Source: UBA1141 sp963665155
GTDB lineage: Bacteria > Chloroflexota > Dehalococcoidia > Lucifugimonadales > UBA3495
Length of the DNA stretch: 64,000 nucleotides
Direction: 5' to 3'
NCBI GenBank assembly: GCA_963665155.2
Contig: OY761986.2
Span: 1,798,001 to 1,862,000 of the forward strand
Below the pieces are notes generated by a model. That model saw only the letters and a program-made list of their open reading frames with translations. It did not search any database and was not told the DNA's origin. The position numbers were made by a program, and so were the translations under genes. Of the stretch, positions 9,361-17,010 are shown one piece after another. Position 1 is the first letter of the stretch. Every line of letters begins with the position of its first letter.

Positions 9361-10182
9361 ATGCCAGAGCTTCCGGAGGTCGAGGACACCAGACGCTACC
9401 TGGTCCAAGCAGGCTTGCTTGGGCGCACCTTCACCGGCGCAGATGTTGGCTGGGCCAAGACCGTTCAGACACCGTCGTTGGAAGACTTTGTATTGGGCCT
9501 CACCGGCGGGACAGTGCAAGAGGTAAGCCGCCGGGGCAAATACCTCTTGATTAAACTACGTAGGGGCGGTTCGCGAACCGCCCCTACGCTAATAGTCCAT
9601 TTGGGCATGACCGGGGGGCTACGTGTTCAGCCATGTTCGCAACCGGCCCATCCTATGGTTCGCCACAAATTCTTCCTGGACGATAAATCCGAGTTGCGAT
9701 TTCAAGACGGTCGCAAATTCGGCAAGTTGTGGCTGACCGACGACCCGGGAGACATCCTTCCTCCGCTGAGCCCGGACCCGTTGAGCGAAGAGTTCACGCC
9801 GAAGGTGTTGCGAGAAGGCCTAAAGAATCGCAACGCACCGGTAAAAGCGCTCCTGTTGGAGCAGTCCATCGTGTCCGGCATGGGCAACCTCTACGCCGAC
9901 GAATCATTGTTTTTGTCGGGTATAAGCCCTCTGCGCCCGGCTTCAAAACTATCGCTCAAAGAGATCGCGCGGTTGAAAAACGCCATCGTTTCATCCCTGA
10001 CGGCTGCTTTGGACATATACGATCAGAGTCGCGCCGAGCAGTGGCCGGACCCGCCCATGGGCCTGTCGACATGGTCGATCCCCAGAGAGAAAAACAGCGT
10101 ATGCCCCACCTGCAACGGCCCGATTGCCGCCGTGCGGGTCCGCGCGAGAGGCACCTATTTCTGCCCAAAGTGCCAGAAGTAG
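9361..10182 (+). CDS. mutM: Formamidopyrimidine-DNA glycosylase
   Basis: Removes oxidised purines (FapyG, 8-oxoG) and cuts the abasic site. All hallmarks are present: mature N-terminus PELPEVE with catalytic Pro2 and Glu3, Lys60 in SRRGKYLL, the helix-two-turn-helix segment SGMGNLYADESLF (172-184), and a C-terminal zinc finger with Cys248, Cys251, Cys268 and Cys271. Length 273 is normal. Unusual: a perfect 30-bp palindrome (9559-9588) is embedded in the coding sequence and encodes the extra loop RRGGSRTAPT (about 67-76) between two beta strands, where homologues usually have a shorter turn. Confidence 0.95.
   Translation: MPELPEVEDTRRYLVQAGLLGRTFTGADVGWAKTVQTPSLEDFVLGLTGGTVQEVSRRGKYLLIKLRRGGSRTAPTLIVHLGMTGGLRVQPCSQPAHPMVRHKFFLDDKSELRFQDGRKFGKLWLTDDPGDILPPLSPDPLSEEFTPKVLREGLKNRNAPVKALLLEQSIVSGMGNLYADESLFLSGISPLRPASKLSLKEIARLKNAIVSSLTAALDIYDQSRAEQWPDPPMGLSTWSIPREKNSVCPTCNGPIAAVRVRARGTYFCPKCQK
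9559..9588. repeat. 30-bp perfect palindrome inside mutM
   Basis: The left arm CGTAGGGGCGGTTCG is followed directly by its exact reverse complement. It is read in frame and adds an Arg/Gly/Pro-rich loop. The TAGGGGCGGTTCGCGAACCGCCCCTA type is typical of dispersed intergenic palindromes, so this looks like a palindromic element that landed in a tolerant surface loop. Confidence 0.85.
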
Positions 10183-10280
10183 TCCGATGCCCGGCAGTGG
10201 ATGGGCCACTTGCTCGTCATTCATTACCAAGCCGTCACACCCATCTATTTCCATGGCTACTCCATAAGGGGGAACCTATT

Positions 10281-10856
10281 ATGGCCCGAGTCCGCGGCCT
10301 CACCGAAGAAGAAGCGAGTCCCGAGGTTCGGGAGTTATTCCAGCAACAGAGACGAATTTTTGACGATGTGCTGAACACTACGCCAATTTTCGCCCCCAGA
10401 CCGACAATTATGGAAGGCTCAACCGCCTTGGCTGCTGGCATAGATGCGTCGGGCTTGATCGAACTGTCGCTGAAGTACCTGGTTTACACCAAGACGGCCT
10501 GGATTAACGGTTGCCCATTTTGAATAGACATTAATGCGTCCAGGGCGGCGCAAGAGGACGGCTCACCGGAAAAACTGGCACAACTAGACTCTTACAAAAC
10601 CAGCGGCCCTTTCAGCGCACGGGAGAAGCTGGCCTTGGAACTCGCCGAGCGTATGACCCACACCCGCAAGCGTGTTACCGATCGCTTCTTCATCAAACTC
10701 CAGGAGGAGTTCACTGACGAGGAGTTGGTGGCAATCGTCGCTTACGAGAACTTCCGGAGCAAGTTCAATCCCGTTTTCGGCATCGAGGCCAACGGATTGT
10801 GCCACTTGCCAGCCGTCCAATCGATGGCTGCGGCGGCCACCGAAAAATTCCACTAG
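10281..10856 (+). CDS. AhpD-like (carboxymuconolactone decarboxylase family) selenoprotein candidate, CxxU
   Basis: The all-helical AhpD/CMD family uses a CxxC pair for peroxide or disulfide chemistry. Here the frame starts at ATG 10281 (RBS AGGGGGAA at 10267-10274), runs to ...WINGCPF, meets TGA at 10521-10523, and continues in the same frame IDINASRAAQEDGSPEKLAQL... without another stop to TAG at 10856. The family motif is GCPYCxDxxxxxA, so TGA falls exactly on the second redox Cys (Cys78-P-F-Sec81). Total 191 residues, normal for the family, with conserved sequence on both sides. Read as selenocysteine this is a CxxU protein; Sec-containing AhpD-like proteins have been reported in metagenomic surveys. 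The alternative is a Cys-to-stop mutation. A SECIS-like hairpin follows. Confidence 0.8.
10537..10560 (+). promoter_or_regulatory. Candidate bacterial SECIS hairpin of the AhpD-like gene
   Basis: CGTCC (10537-10541) can pair with GGACG (10556-10560), leaving a 14-nt loop whose second base is G. The loop begins 18 nt after the UGA, inside the usual bacterial window of roughly 16-37 nt. The stem is only five pairs, so this is weaker than the hairpin in the peroxiredoxin-like gene. Confidence 0.45.
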
Positions 10857-10953
10857 AACCGAGATCAAAGCTTGAAAGCCGATCCCGCTTATCTGCCTCC
10901 GGTGAATGCTCGCCGATTTATGTAATTTAGAGCCAATATTAGAGGAAGCCAGA

Positions 10954-11456
10954 ATGGAAGAAAATCCACCTGAATTATTAATGGTCTACACAACCAAGAA
11001 CGGTCGCACCGGCAGCATGGTTGATCCCATCGAACGAGGCATCATCGAAGCTGGTGGAACGGTGGCCACCCGGCAGGTGGATGAAGTCCGGTGGGAAGAA
11101 ATGTTGGCCGCAAAGGGAATTATCGTGGGAACGCCCGTCCGGTTCGGCGACGTGGACTGGGAGATCAAGCGGTTATTCGATGTAACGGCCTTCCAGGATT
11201 ACCCGGGACCCTTACATGGCAAGGTCGGCGGCGCATTCGTCGGTGGCGGCAGACCCGGCAGCGGGGCGGAACTGTGCCTACTCAGTATGCTCCACATCCT
11301 GCTGAACCACGGCATGGTGATCCAGGGAACGCCCTGTCGACTCACTACGGCCCGGTGGTCCTCCGAGACACCAACGAAGAGGAAATGGAATCGGTGTGCA
11401 ACGCATGGGGACGCCACTGGGCCGAATTAGTCCACCGCTTGTACGGCTCAGGCTGA
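10954..11456 (+). pseudogene. WrbA-like NAD(P)H:quinone oxidoreductase / flavodoxin, frameshifted
   Basis: The product begins MEENPPELLMVYTTKNGRTGSM, an FMN-binding flavodoxin loop (T-x-x-G-R-T-G), and continues IVGTPVRFGDVDWEIKRLFD and GKVGGAFVGGGRPGSGAEL as in WrbA/flavodoxin-fold reductases. After LLNHGMVIQG the frame is lost; the conserved end HYGPVVLRDTNEEEMESVCNAWGRHWAELV is in another frame. One base missing in the run CAGGGAAC near 11325-11332 explains this. ATG 10954 is preceded by GAGGAAG. It lies 97 bases after the AhpD-like gene, so the two may form a redox operon. Either a sequencing error or a recent inactivation. Confidence 0.75.
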
Positions 11457-11492
11457 TAAGTCTTGGTTGATAATTCCATATAAGGCTAAGGT

Positions 11493-11865
11493 CTATAGAT
11501 CAATAATCACATTCCGAACGTCAAAGACCAATTCACCGTTGCCCACCCTATGTCGGCAACCTTCCACTTGAATCTTATCGCCCGGCTTGAGACCAGACCT
11601 ATCCAATTTCGATCTTTGTTCGGAACTTTAGATATTTTACCGAGCCCCGCCGGACGTACAACGACGCGACCCCGTATTCACCGTACGGCGTATAAGTGTT
11701 GACGGGGTCCACGACTGCATGAATCTCTCCCTGGAGAATTACGATTCTCCCTTGCTTGTCTGCTTCTGAAGCATCCGAGGGCAATCGCTCCCCAGTACAA
11801 ATCGGGCATCTGGATTTCCTGTCTCTAGCGGTATTCATCGTTGAATAGAAAGTCTCCTTTTCCAA
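11493..11865 (-). pseudogene. Small zinc-ribbon-like protein of unknown function, frameshifted
   Basis: The first frame (from ATG 11865) encodes MEKETFYSTMNTARDRKSRCPICTGERLPSD..., with a CxxC pair, and stops at 11599. The sensible continuation SKLDRSGLKPGDKIQVEGCRHRVGNGELVFDVRNVIIDL is in a neighbouring frame and ends at TAG 11493-11495, so one frameshift lies near 11610-11625. The combined product of about 124 residues would have an N-terminal CxxC knuckle and a beta-rich, OB-like C-terminus (GDKIQVEG...). I do not recognise the family. Confidence 0.55.
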
Positions 11866-11899
11866 GTGAGTATGACACTACATTTCGACATAACGACCC

Positions 11900-12319
11900 C
11901 TAAAGCGCCGTACCGTAGACGTGGTCGGGGACGACAATGATGGCAGACCTCTTGTCGGTCACCATAGCTTGGTCGAATTCTTCCCAATTGGAATGCTCTT
12001 CCCCGGATGCAGCCCGGAAAACGTCACGGAGCGCCAAACGCAGTTCATCTGCCGGGGTGTTGTCGGCGGACAATATTTCGGCGCGGCCTTCCAAAACCAC
12101 GAACCCCCACCAGTTCTCGTTTGACACCAAAAGAGAGCAACGAGGGTCCCTTTTGAGGTTCCAGTACTTGGAGCGGGTATCCGTGACGGTAAAGGCGACA
12201 CCGTCGCGGTACGGACCGCAGCTGATAATGCTCAATTGGACGGCCCCATTTTTCCTGAACGTGGTAACCACACCCCGGTGGGTCTGAGTCAAAAATTCCC
12301 TGGTCTTATCAGATAGCAT
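11900..12319 (-). CDS. PPOX-class F420-dependent / pyridoxamine 5'-phosphate oxidase-like protein
   Basis: A 139-residue split-barrel flavin/deazaflavin-binding protein. Typical features are REFLTQTHRGVVTTFRKNGAVQLS at the N-terminus, the TDTRSKYWNLKRDPRCSLLV strand-helix unit that contacts the cofactor, and VVLEGRAEIL. Such proteins reduce or oxidise small substrates with F420 or FMN; the exact substrate cannot be read from sequence. ATG 12319 follows AGGAG (GAAAGGAGACC). It is the distal gene of a leftward pair with the acetyltransferase at 12454-12933, 134 bases away. Confidence 0.85.
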   Translation of the reverse strand: MLSDKTREFLTQTHRGVVTTFRKNGAVQLSIISCGPYRDGVAFTVTDTRSKYWNLKRDPRCSLLVSNENWWGFVVLEGRAEILSADNTPADELRLALRDVFRAASGEEHSNWEEFDQAMVTDKRSAIIVVPDHVYGTAL

Positions 12320-12453
12320 CTGGTCTCCTTTCTAGGTTTTGCGTTAAATCTGCAATACGAACGTAAATTCGGCGTCCCCAAGACCCTTATCTCCCCACCT
12401 GGCGACGAACTGAAAGACGCCGCCAAAGGCAATGCCCCATCCCAGGATCAGTG

Positions 12454-12933
12454 TTAAGAAGACTCGAAGTCTATTTCCCACAGGTCATAGTTCGAGTGGG
12501 TCATAGCGAGGCTGGCGTAAACGCTCTGAGCACGCTTGTTGTCCCGGTCCACGTACAACTTCAAACCTTGTACGCCGCGTTTCTCCTTGGCTTCCGCTGT
12601 GACGAAGCTGTGAAGCGTACGGTAGACGCCATTGCGCCTGTGTTCTGCGTCGACGTATACGCTTTGTATCCACCAATAAGTGCTGTTTCGCCAATCGCTC
12701 CACTCGGTAGTAATCATTAGCTGTCCCACCACTTGGCCATCGACCTCGGCGACGCAATAAAAACCCAGACCATGGCGCTGAAACATTGCAGCCACGCCGC
12801 TGCGCAATTGGTCCATGTCCAACGCTTTCCCCTCAGTTTCCAGAGCCATCGCGGCGTTGAACCGGACGATGGTTTCCAAGTCCTCGGGCACCGCTCTACG
12901 CACTCTAATTTCGCTGCTTCCACCTTGGGTCAT
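12454..12933 (-). CDS. GNAT family N-acetyltransferase
   Basis: The 159-residue product has the GNAT order: IRVRRAVPEDLETIVRFN N-terminal strand-helix, substrate-side helix, VAEVDGQVVGQLMITTEWSDW (beta4), the acetyl-CoA pyrophosphate loop SVYVDAEHRRNGVYRTLH (motif A, Q/RxxGxx form as HRRNGV), and LKLYVDRDNKRAQSVYASLAM (motif B with the N-x-x-A helix). Such enzymes transfer an acetyl group from acetyl-CoA to an amine; the substrate is unknown. WWIQSVYV in front of motif A is typical of a common bacterial subfamily. Confidence 0.9.
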   Translation of the reverse strand: MTQGGSSEIRVRRAVPEDLETIVRFNAAMALETEGKALDMDQLRSGVAAMFQRHGLGFYCVAEVDGQVVGQLMITTEWSDWRNSTYWWIQSVYVDAEHRRNGVYRTLHSFVTAEAKEKRGVQGLKLYVDRDNKRAQSVYASLAMTHSNYDLWEIDFESS

Positions 12934-13000
12934 GGCCGCTCCCTATTATTTGTACGTGAGTAGATTGCTAAACGCCAATAGCCCAAAATTCACCAGCCAA

Positions 13001-13035
13001 AGTCCCCCTTTCGTAAAGGGGGATTTAGGGGGATT
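13001..13035. repeat. REP-like repeat, copy 1
   Basis: AGTCCCCCTTTCGTAAAGGG followed by GGATTTAGGGGGATT. The core TCCCCCTTT-CGT-AAAGGGGGA forms a nine-pair hairpin. Related copies are at 15904-15939 and 15972-16006, on either side of sbcC and the ABC exporter. Similar sequences are widespread as bacterial intergenic repeats. Confidence 0.75.
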
Positions 13036-13083
13036 CTGACCAGGCCCCACAACCAAAATGTTCCAAGAATCTACCTCATGCCC

Positions 13084-15672
13084 TCACGACGTAATAACGA
13101 ATGTCGAGCCTTGGGCGTCTTTCTGGACCTCAATACGGACGGGGAATGCGTCTTTTAGCTCATCCAAATGGGTAATGACTATAATCTTGTCGAAGTCGTC
13201 TTGAATTGCGCCTATAACGTCCAGTATCCTCTCCCGGCCCACAGCGTCCTGGGTGCCGAAGCCCTCGTCAATGAACAGTATTGGCATCGGCGCACCCATT
13301 CTTTGGGCCAACACCTTGGACAGAGCGATGCGTAGTGCCAGATTCACCCGGAATGCCTCTCCGCCGCTGTACATCTCGTAGCTGCGCGGGCCCAGCTCAT
13401 CGCTGACCTGAATTTCCAGGGTCTCTATGGGCTCACCCCGCCCGGAGCGTCGCTCCCTCTGGGTTTCCAGCCGAAGGTACGTCCGGTTATCCGTCATGCG
13501 GCCCAACAGGTTGTTCGCTTCTTCCTCCAGCCTGGGTACCACCGTCTCGATCAACATCGCCTGAACGCCTTGGCGGCCAAATGCGCTGACCAGTTCTTGA
13601 TAAAGGCTCTGCTCCTCTTGCATACCAGTCAGGCGCTTTGATTCCACGGCGATCTCGGCCTTTAGGCCGGCCAGCCGGTTCACTCGCTCCTCTATGAGAA
13701 CTTTACGGGCGCTGAATTGTTCTCTTCGGGTCTCCAGGTTCCTCTGGGAAGTCTCTGCTTCGTCCAGAGTAGTGCGAAGCTGCGGCAGATCTTGCACCGC
13801 TTCTTTATCCATCTTGAGCCGCTCTTCTTGACGCTCCAACTCGGTTCGCCGCCGCTGGAGCATCTCCTGGGTCTGAAGCGCGGATTCCTGTTGACGTGGC
13901 ATGTTGGATACGGCGTCGGAGAGTTGCACTGCCTTTTCAGCGAAGGATTGCAACTCTTGAGCTTGACGATAAGCCTTGCTCCGCTCTCCCTCATCGTAGC
14001 CGATGCCCGCTATTTCGGCCTGTACACCCTTGAGTTGAGCGTGTTCCTGAGCGGCGAATTCGCCCGATGCCAGAGACGCCGTCACCTCGGCCAGTTGGAC
14101 TCGCGCTCCGTCGAGTTCTTCTTGAGCCTGCTGCGCTTCCCCTATTTGCCGTTCTAGGTCGCTTGATTTCAGTTCCGCCCTGCGCCGGGATTCGCTGGTC
14201 TTCTTTTCGCGTTGCTCCAATGACCGCTCCAAGCCAGCGCCTTCTTCGGTCAGTTGCTTTAGTTGGGCATCGTTTAGCCGGTACAAACGCAGCTTTTCCG
14301 CAATGTCGGCTTGGTAGATTTCCGCCAAACGGTCGCAACCGTCTTCCCCCAGAGACGTCTGGCACAGAGGACAGACCGCTTGCCGGTGACCGGTGCTATG
14401 CAACAGGTTTAGCTTGGACCGTAACTCATGCCCTTCCGACTTATATCGCTCAGCCACACTCTGGGCCTGGCCGATCCGGGTGGAAAGGGTTTGATGGAGC
14501 TCTCTGGACACTAAAATGTCCCGCTCTTCCTCGACCAACGACACCAGGCTCTTTATCGTCTGCTCTCGTTGCACCGCCAGATCGACCGCCGAATTGGCCT
14601 TTGGAGGCAATTCAATTTCTACTTTCAAGCGTAAATGTTCGGATTGGACTTCCAACCGCGACCTGAGGCCATCTATGACCCGGACCAATTCTTGTTTCCC
14701 AACCGTCAATCGGTCAAATGTTTCACGGACCGCTTCAAGGGAGTTTAATTTCTGCCGGGCCTGCTCCAACACTTCCGCACCCCGGCGGATTTCATCGCCT
14801 TGAAGAATCAGTTCCTGCAATTTCTGGATGCTCGCTTGGGTGTTGACCCAAGCGGCCTCCAGTTGAGTTATTTCTTGGCGCAATTCCGCTATGCTCTGCG
14901 CCACCTCCTCCAACTGGCTGAACCGGCGCTCCAACTCTAAAACCCGGCTCCGCATCTCGGTGGACGCCAGCACCTTTTCCTTCAACTGTTTGTCGACACC
15001 TGCGAGATTTTCTTCTACTTCCAATAGCTCTGGAGCGGGGTCGCCTATCTCTTCGACCTGTCGTCGCATGACATCCAGGGCGCTTTCCCGCCCCCGGAGG
15101 CCCTCTGCGGTTTGGGAGAGCTTCGATTTCGCAATATCCTGGAGCCGGTCGTAAAGCTCCAAGCCCAAAATTTTCGACAGGACCGCCTTGCGCTCGGAAG
15201 GGGTCTTGTTGGTGAACTCGTCCGCTCGCCCTTGTAGCAGGAAGGCCGAGTTGGTGAAAGTGTCGTAGTCCATGCCTAGAAGCTGGTCAATTTTAGCCTG
15301 GGTTTCCCTGACCGAGTTTCCGGGAATCGGCGTTGGACCAGCATCGGAGATTACTTGAAGTTGAAGGTCGGTGGAACCCTGGCGGCGCTTGCCTCCAGCC
15401 CGGGCGTGGGACCTGGCAACGCGGTGGTGGACGCCCCGGGAGGAAAAATCCAACTCCACGCTACATTCGTCGGCACCGTAAGAAATCAGTCCGTCCTGGC
15501 TTTTGCCCCGGGCCTTGCCCCACAAAGACCAGGTTATGGCATCTAGTAATGCCGACTTGCCATGGCCGTTTTGGCCGCACAAGCAAGCGACGTGGATGCC
15601 AGCAAAATCCAGGGTGGGGACATTTTCGCGGTAGCTGAGGAAGTTCTTCAGGCGGAGGCTTAGGGGTATCAA
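13084..15672 (-). CDS. sbcC: SbcC/Rad50-like exonuclease ATPase subunit
   Basis: SMC-like ATPase that with SbcD opens and trims DNA ends and hairpins. The 862-residue product has Walker A GQNGHGKS at 33-40, long coiled coils, the zinc hook CPLC at 434-437 in the middle, the ABC signature YSGGEAFRVNLALRIALS (about 765) and Walker B PILFIDEGFGTQD near the C-terminus. The N-terminus MIPLSLRLKNFLSYRENV is the usual SbcC start. No sbcD is adjacent: the upstream 528 bases have no gene, so the nuclease partner must be elsewhere or lost. Confidence 0.95.
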   Translation of the reverse strand: MIPLSLRLKNFLSYRENVPTLDFAGIHVACLCGQNGHGKSALLDAITWSLWGKARGKSQDGLISYGADECSVELDFSSRGVHHRVARSHARAGGKRRQGSTDLQLQVISDAGPTPIPGNSVRETQAKIDQLLGMDYDTFTNSAFLLQGRADEFTNKTPSERKAVLSKILGLELYDRLQDIAKSKLSQTAEGLRGRESALDVMRRQVEEIGDPAPELLEVEENLAGVDKQLKEKVLASTEMRSRVLELERRFSQLEEVAQSIAELRQEITQLEAAWVNTQASIQKLQELILQGDEIRRGAEVLEQARQKLNSLEAVRETFDRLTVGKQELVRVIDGLRSRLEVQSEHLRLKVEIELPPKANSAVDLAVQREQTIKSLVSLVEEERDILVSRELHQTLSTRIGQAQSVAERYKSEGHELRSKLNLLHSTGHRQAVCPLCQTSLGEDGCDRLAEIYQADIAEKLRLYRLNDAQLKQLTEEGAGLERSLEQREKKTSESRRRAELKSSDLERQIGEAQQAQEELDGARVQLAEVTASLASGEFAAQEHAQLKGVQAEIAGIGYDEGERSKAYRQAQELQSFAEKAVQLSDAVSNMPRQQESALQTQEMLQRRRTELERQEERLKMDKEAVQDLPQLRTTLDEAETSQRNLETRREQFSARKVLIEERVNRLAGLKAEIAVESKRLTGMQEEQSLYQELVSAFGRQGVQAMLIETVVPRLEEEANNLLGRMTDNRTYLRLETQRERRSGRGEPIETLEIQVSDELGPRSYEMYSGGEAFRVNLALRIALSKVLAQRMGAPMPILFIDEGFGTQDAVGRERILDVIGAIQDDFDKIIVITHLDELKDAFPVRIEVQKDAQGSTFVITS

Positions 15673-15903
15673 CGCACGGCTCCAGTGCCAGCTTGTGTAG
15701 CCCGGCCAGCTTGCCTAGCACTAGAAGAAGTCAAAAATAAGACGGAAGGGGCATCGAAGCCACCCCAACTCGGTCCCATCGCCTTCATTCCTCCCCCCAG
15801 GCCTAGCTTCGATTCATTTCGGCAATATTTTAGCACAGCGGTGGGCTTCCCGTGCCAGGAGAGTTCTTTGCAATTGGGCGTGACACCACTCACGACTTTG
15901 TGG

Positions 15904-15939
15904 AAATCCCCCTGTATCCCCCTTTATCAAAGGGGGACT
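15904..15939. repeat. REP-like repeat, copy 2
   Basis: AAATCCCCCTGTATCCCCCT followed by TTATCAAAGGGGGACT, the inverse-orientation relative of the repeat at 13001-13035, with its own CCCCCTTT/AAAGGGGG hairpin. Confidence 0.75.
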
Positions 15940-15971
15940 GTTCCTCTGATAGTGGAACGAGGGAGCCAGTA

Positions 15972-16006
15972 GCCCTCCTTTCGTAAAGGGGGGTTGGGGG
16001 GATTTT
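15972..16006. repeat. REP-like repeat, copy 3
   Basis: GCCCTCCTTTCGTAAAGGGG followed by GGTTGGGGGGATTTT, same orientation as copy 1 and only 32 bases from copy 2. Copies 2 and 3 together form an inverted pair. Confidence 0.7.
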
Positions 16007-16200
16007 CTTCGCCATCGATCTTCAAAATTAATTTGGACTACAAATACCAGGAGCAGCGATTTATTCATCAAGCTTTACCTAGCAGGGAAGGGCAATTTAA
16101 CTAATATTACCCAACCACGTTGATACAGCGCCCTTCATGTATATTGGATAGCAGATTAACGGGAACTCTTCTCCATAAGTCCACACGAGGAGATACTTGA

Positions 16201-17010
16201 TTGGCCCAAGTCAACCCGCCGCATCCTAATGAACATTCACCAGAAACCCACCTTGCCCCGATCATCGAGGTGGTGGACCTCTGCAAGAGCTACGGCAGCA
16301 TTCAAGCGGTAAACGGCGTTTCCTTCAGCATTGCAACGGGTGAAGTGTTCGGCATTCTTGGCCCCAACGGGGCTGGTAAGACCACCACTGTGGAAATCCT
16401 GGAGGCTATGCGGGAACCCGACAGCGGCATCGCCCGTATTTCCGGAATCGACATTCGGGAAAATCCACGGGCGGTCAAGTCAATAATCGGCATCCAACTT
16501 CAGGCCACTGCCTTTTTCGACCGGCTTACCCTGGCCGAAATCATCCAGGTCTTCGCCAGCATTTATCACAAACGGGTTGACCCCTTGGCTTTGCTACGCC
16601 AAGTGGAATTGGAGGACCGGGCAAAGTCGATGTTCAATGCCCTGTCCGGTGGCCAAAAGCAACGGTTCTCGGTGGCCACAACCCTGGTCAACGACCCGCT
16701 CGTCCTTTTCTTGGACGAACCTACCACCGGTCTTGACCCCCAGGCGCGGCGTCACATGTGGGACCTGGTCAAGGAGTTCAAGTCCCAGGGAAAAACAGTG
16801 TTGCTCACCACCCACTACATGGAAGAAGCCGAGGAATTATGCGACCGGGTAGCCATCATGGACCAAGGAGAAATAGTGGCTTTGGACTCTCCCGATAAGC
16901 TGATCGACGAACTGTTGTCCAGTGGTTTTCACAAAGAACGGGCGGAAAAAGCCGCCAACTTGGAGGACGTTTTTCTGGAACTCACAGGCCACGACTTGCG
17001 GGACGCATGA
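16201..17010 (+). CDS. ABC-2 type exporter, ATP-binding protein
   Basis: A CcmA/DrrA-type ATPase of 269 residues that would power an ABC-2 exporter. Walker A GPNGAGKTT (54-62), signature LSGGQKQRF (from 148), Walker B LVLFLDEPTTGLDP, D-loop and switch His in LLTTHYMEEAEELCDRV are all present. The start is TTG 16201, supported by GAGGAG about eight bases upstream. The stop overlaps the ATG of the permease gene, so the pair is one translationally coupled operon. Drug, lipid or polyketide export are common roles; the substrate is not visible. Confidence 0.93.
   Translation: MAQVNPPHPNEHSPETHLAPIIEVVDLCKSYGSIQAVNGVSFSIATGEVFGILGPNGAGKTTTVEILEAMREPDSGIARISGIDIRENPRAVKSIIGIQLQATAFFDRLTLAEIIQVFASIYHKRVDPLALLRQVELEDRAKSMFNALSGGQKQRFSVATTLVNDPLVLFLDEPTTGLDPQARRHMWDLVKEFKSQGKTVLLTTHYMEEAEELCDRVAIMDQGEIVALDSPDKLIDELLSSGFHKERAEKAANLEDVFLELTGHDLRDA

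Larger units (their letters stand above)
15673..16200. other. Divergent intergenic region with two REP-like repeats
   Basis: This region separates sbcC from the rightward ABC exporter operon. It contains no credible frame. It holds two REP-like repeats (15904-15939, 15972-16006) in close succession and, just before the exporter, a GAGGAG ribosome-binding site (about 16188-16193). Promoters for both directions should lie here but none is convincing. Confidence 0.5.
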
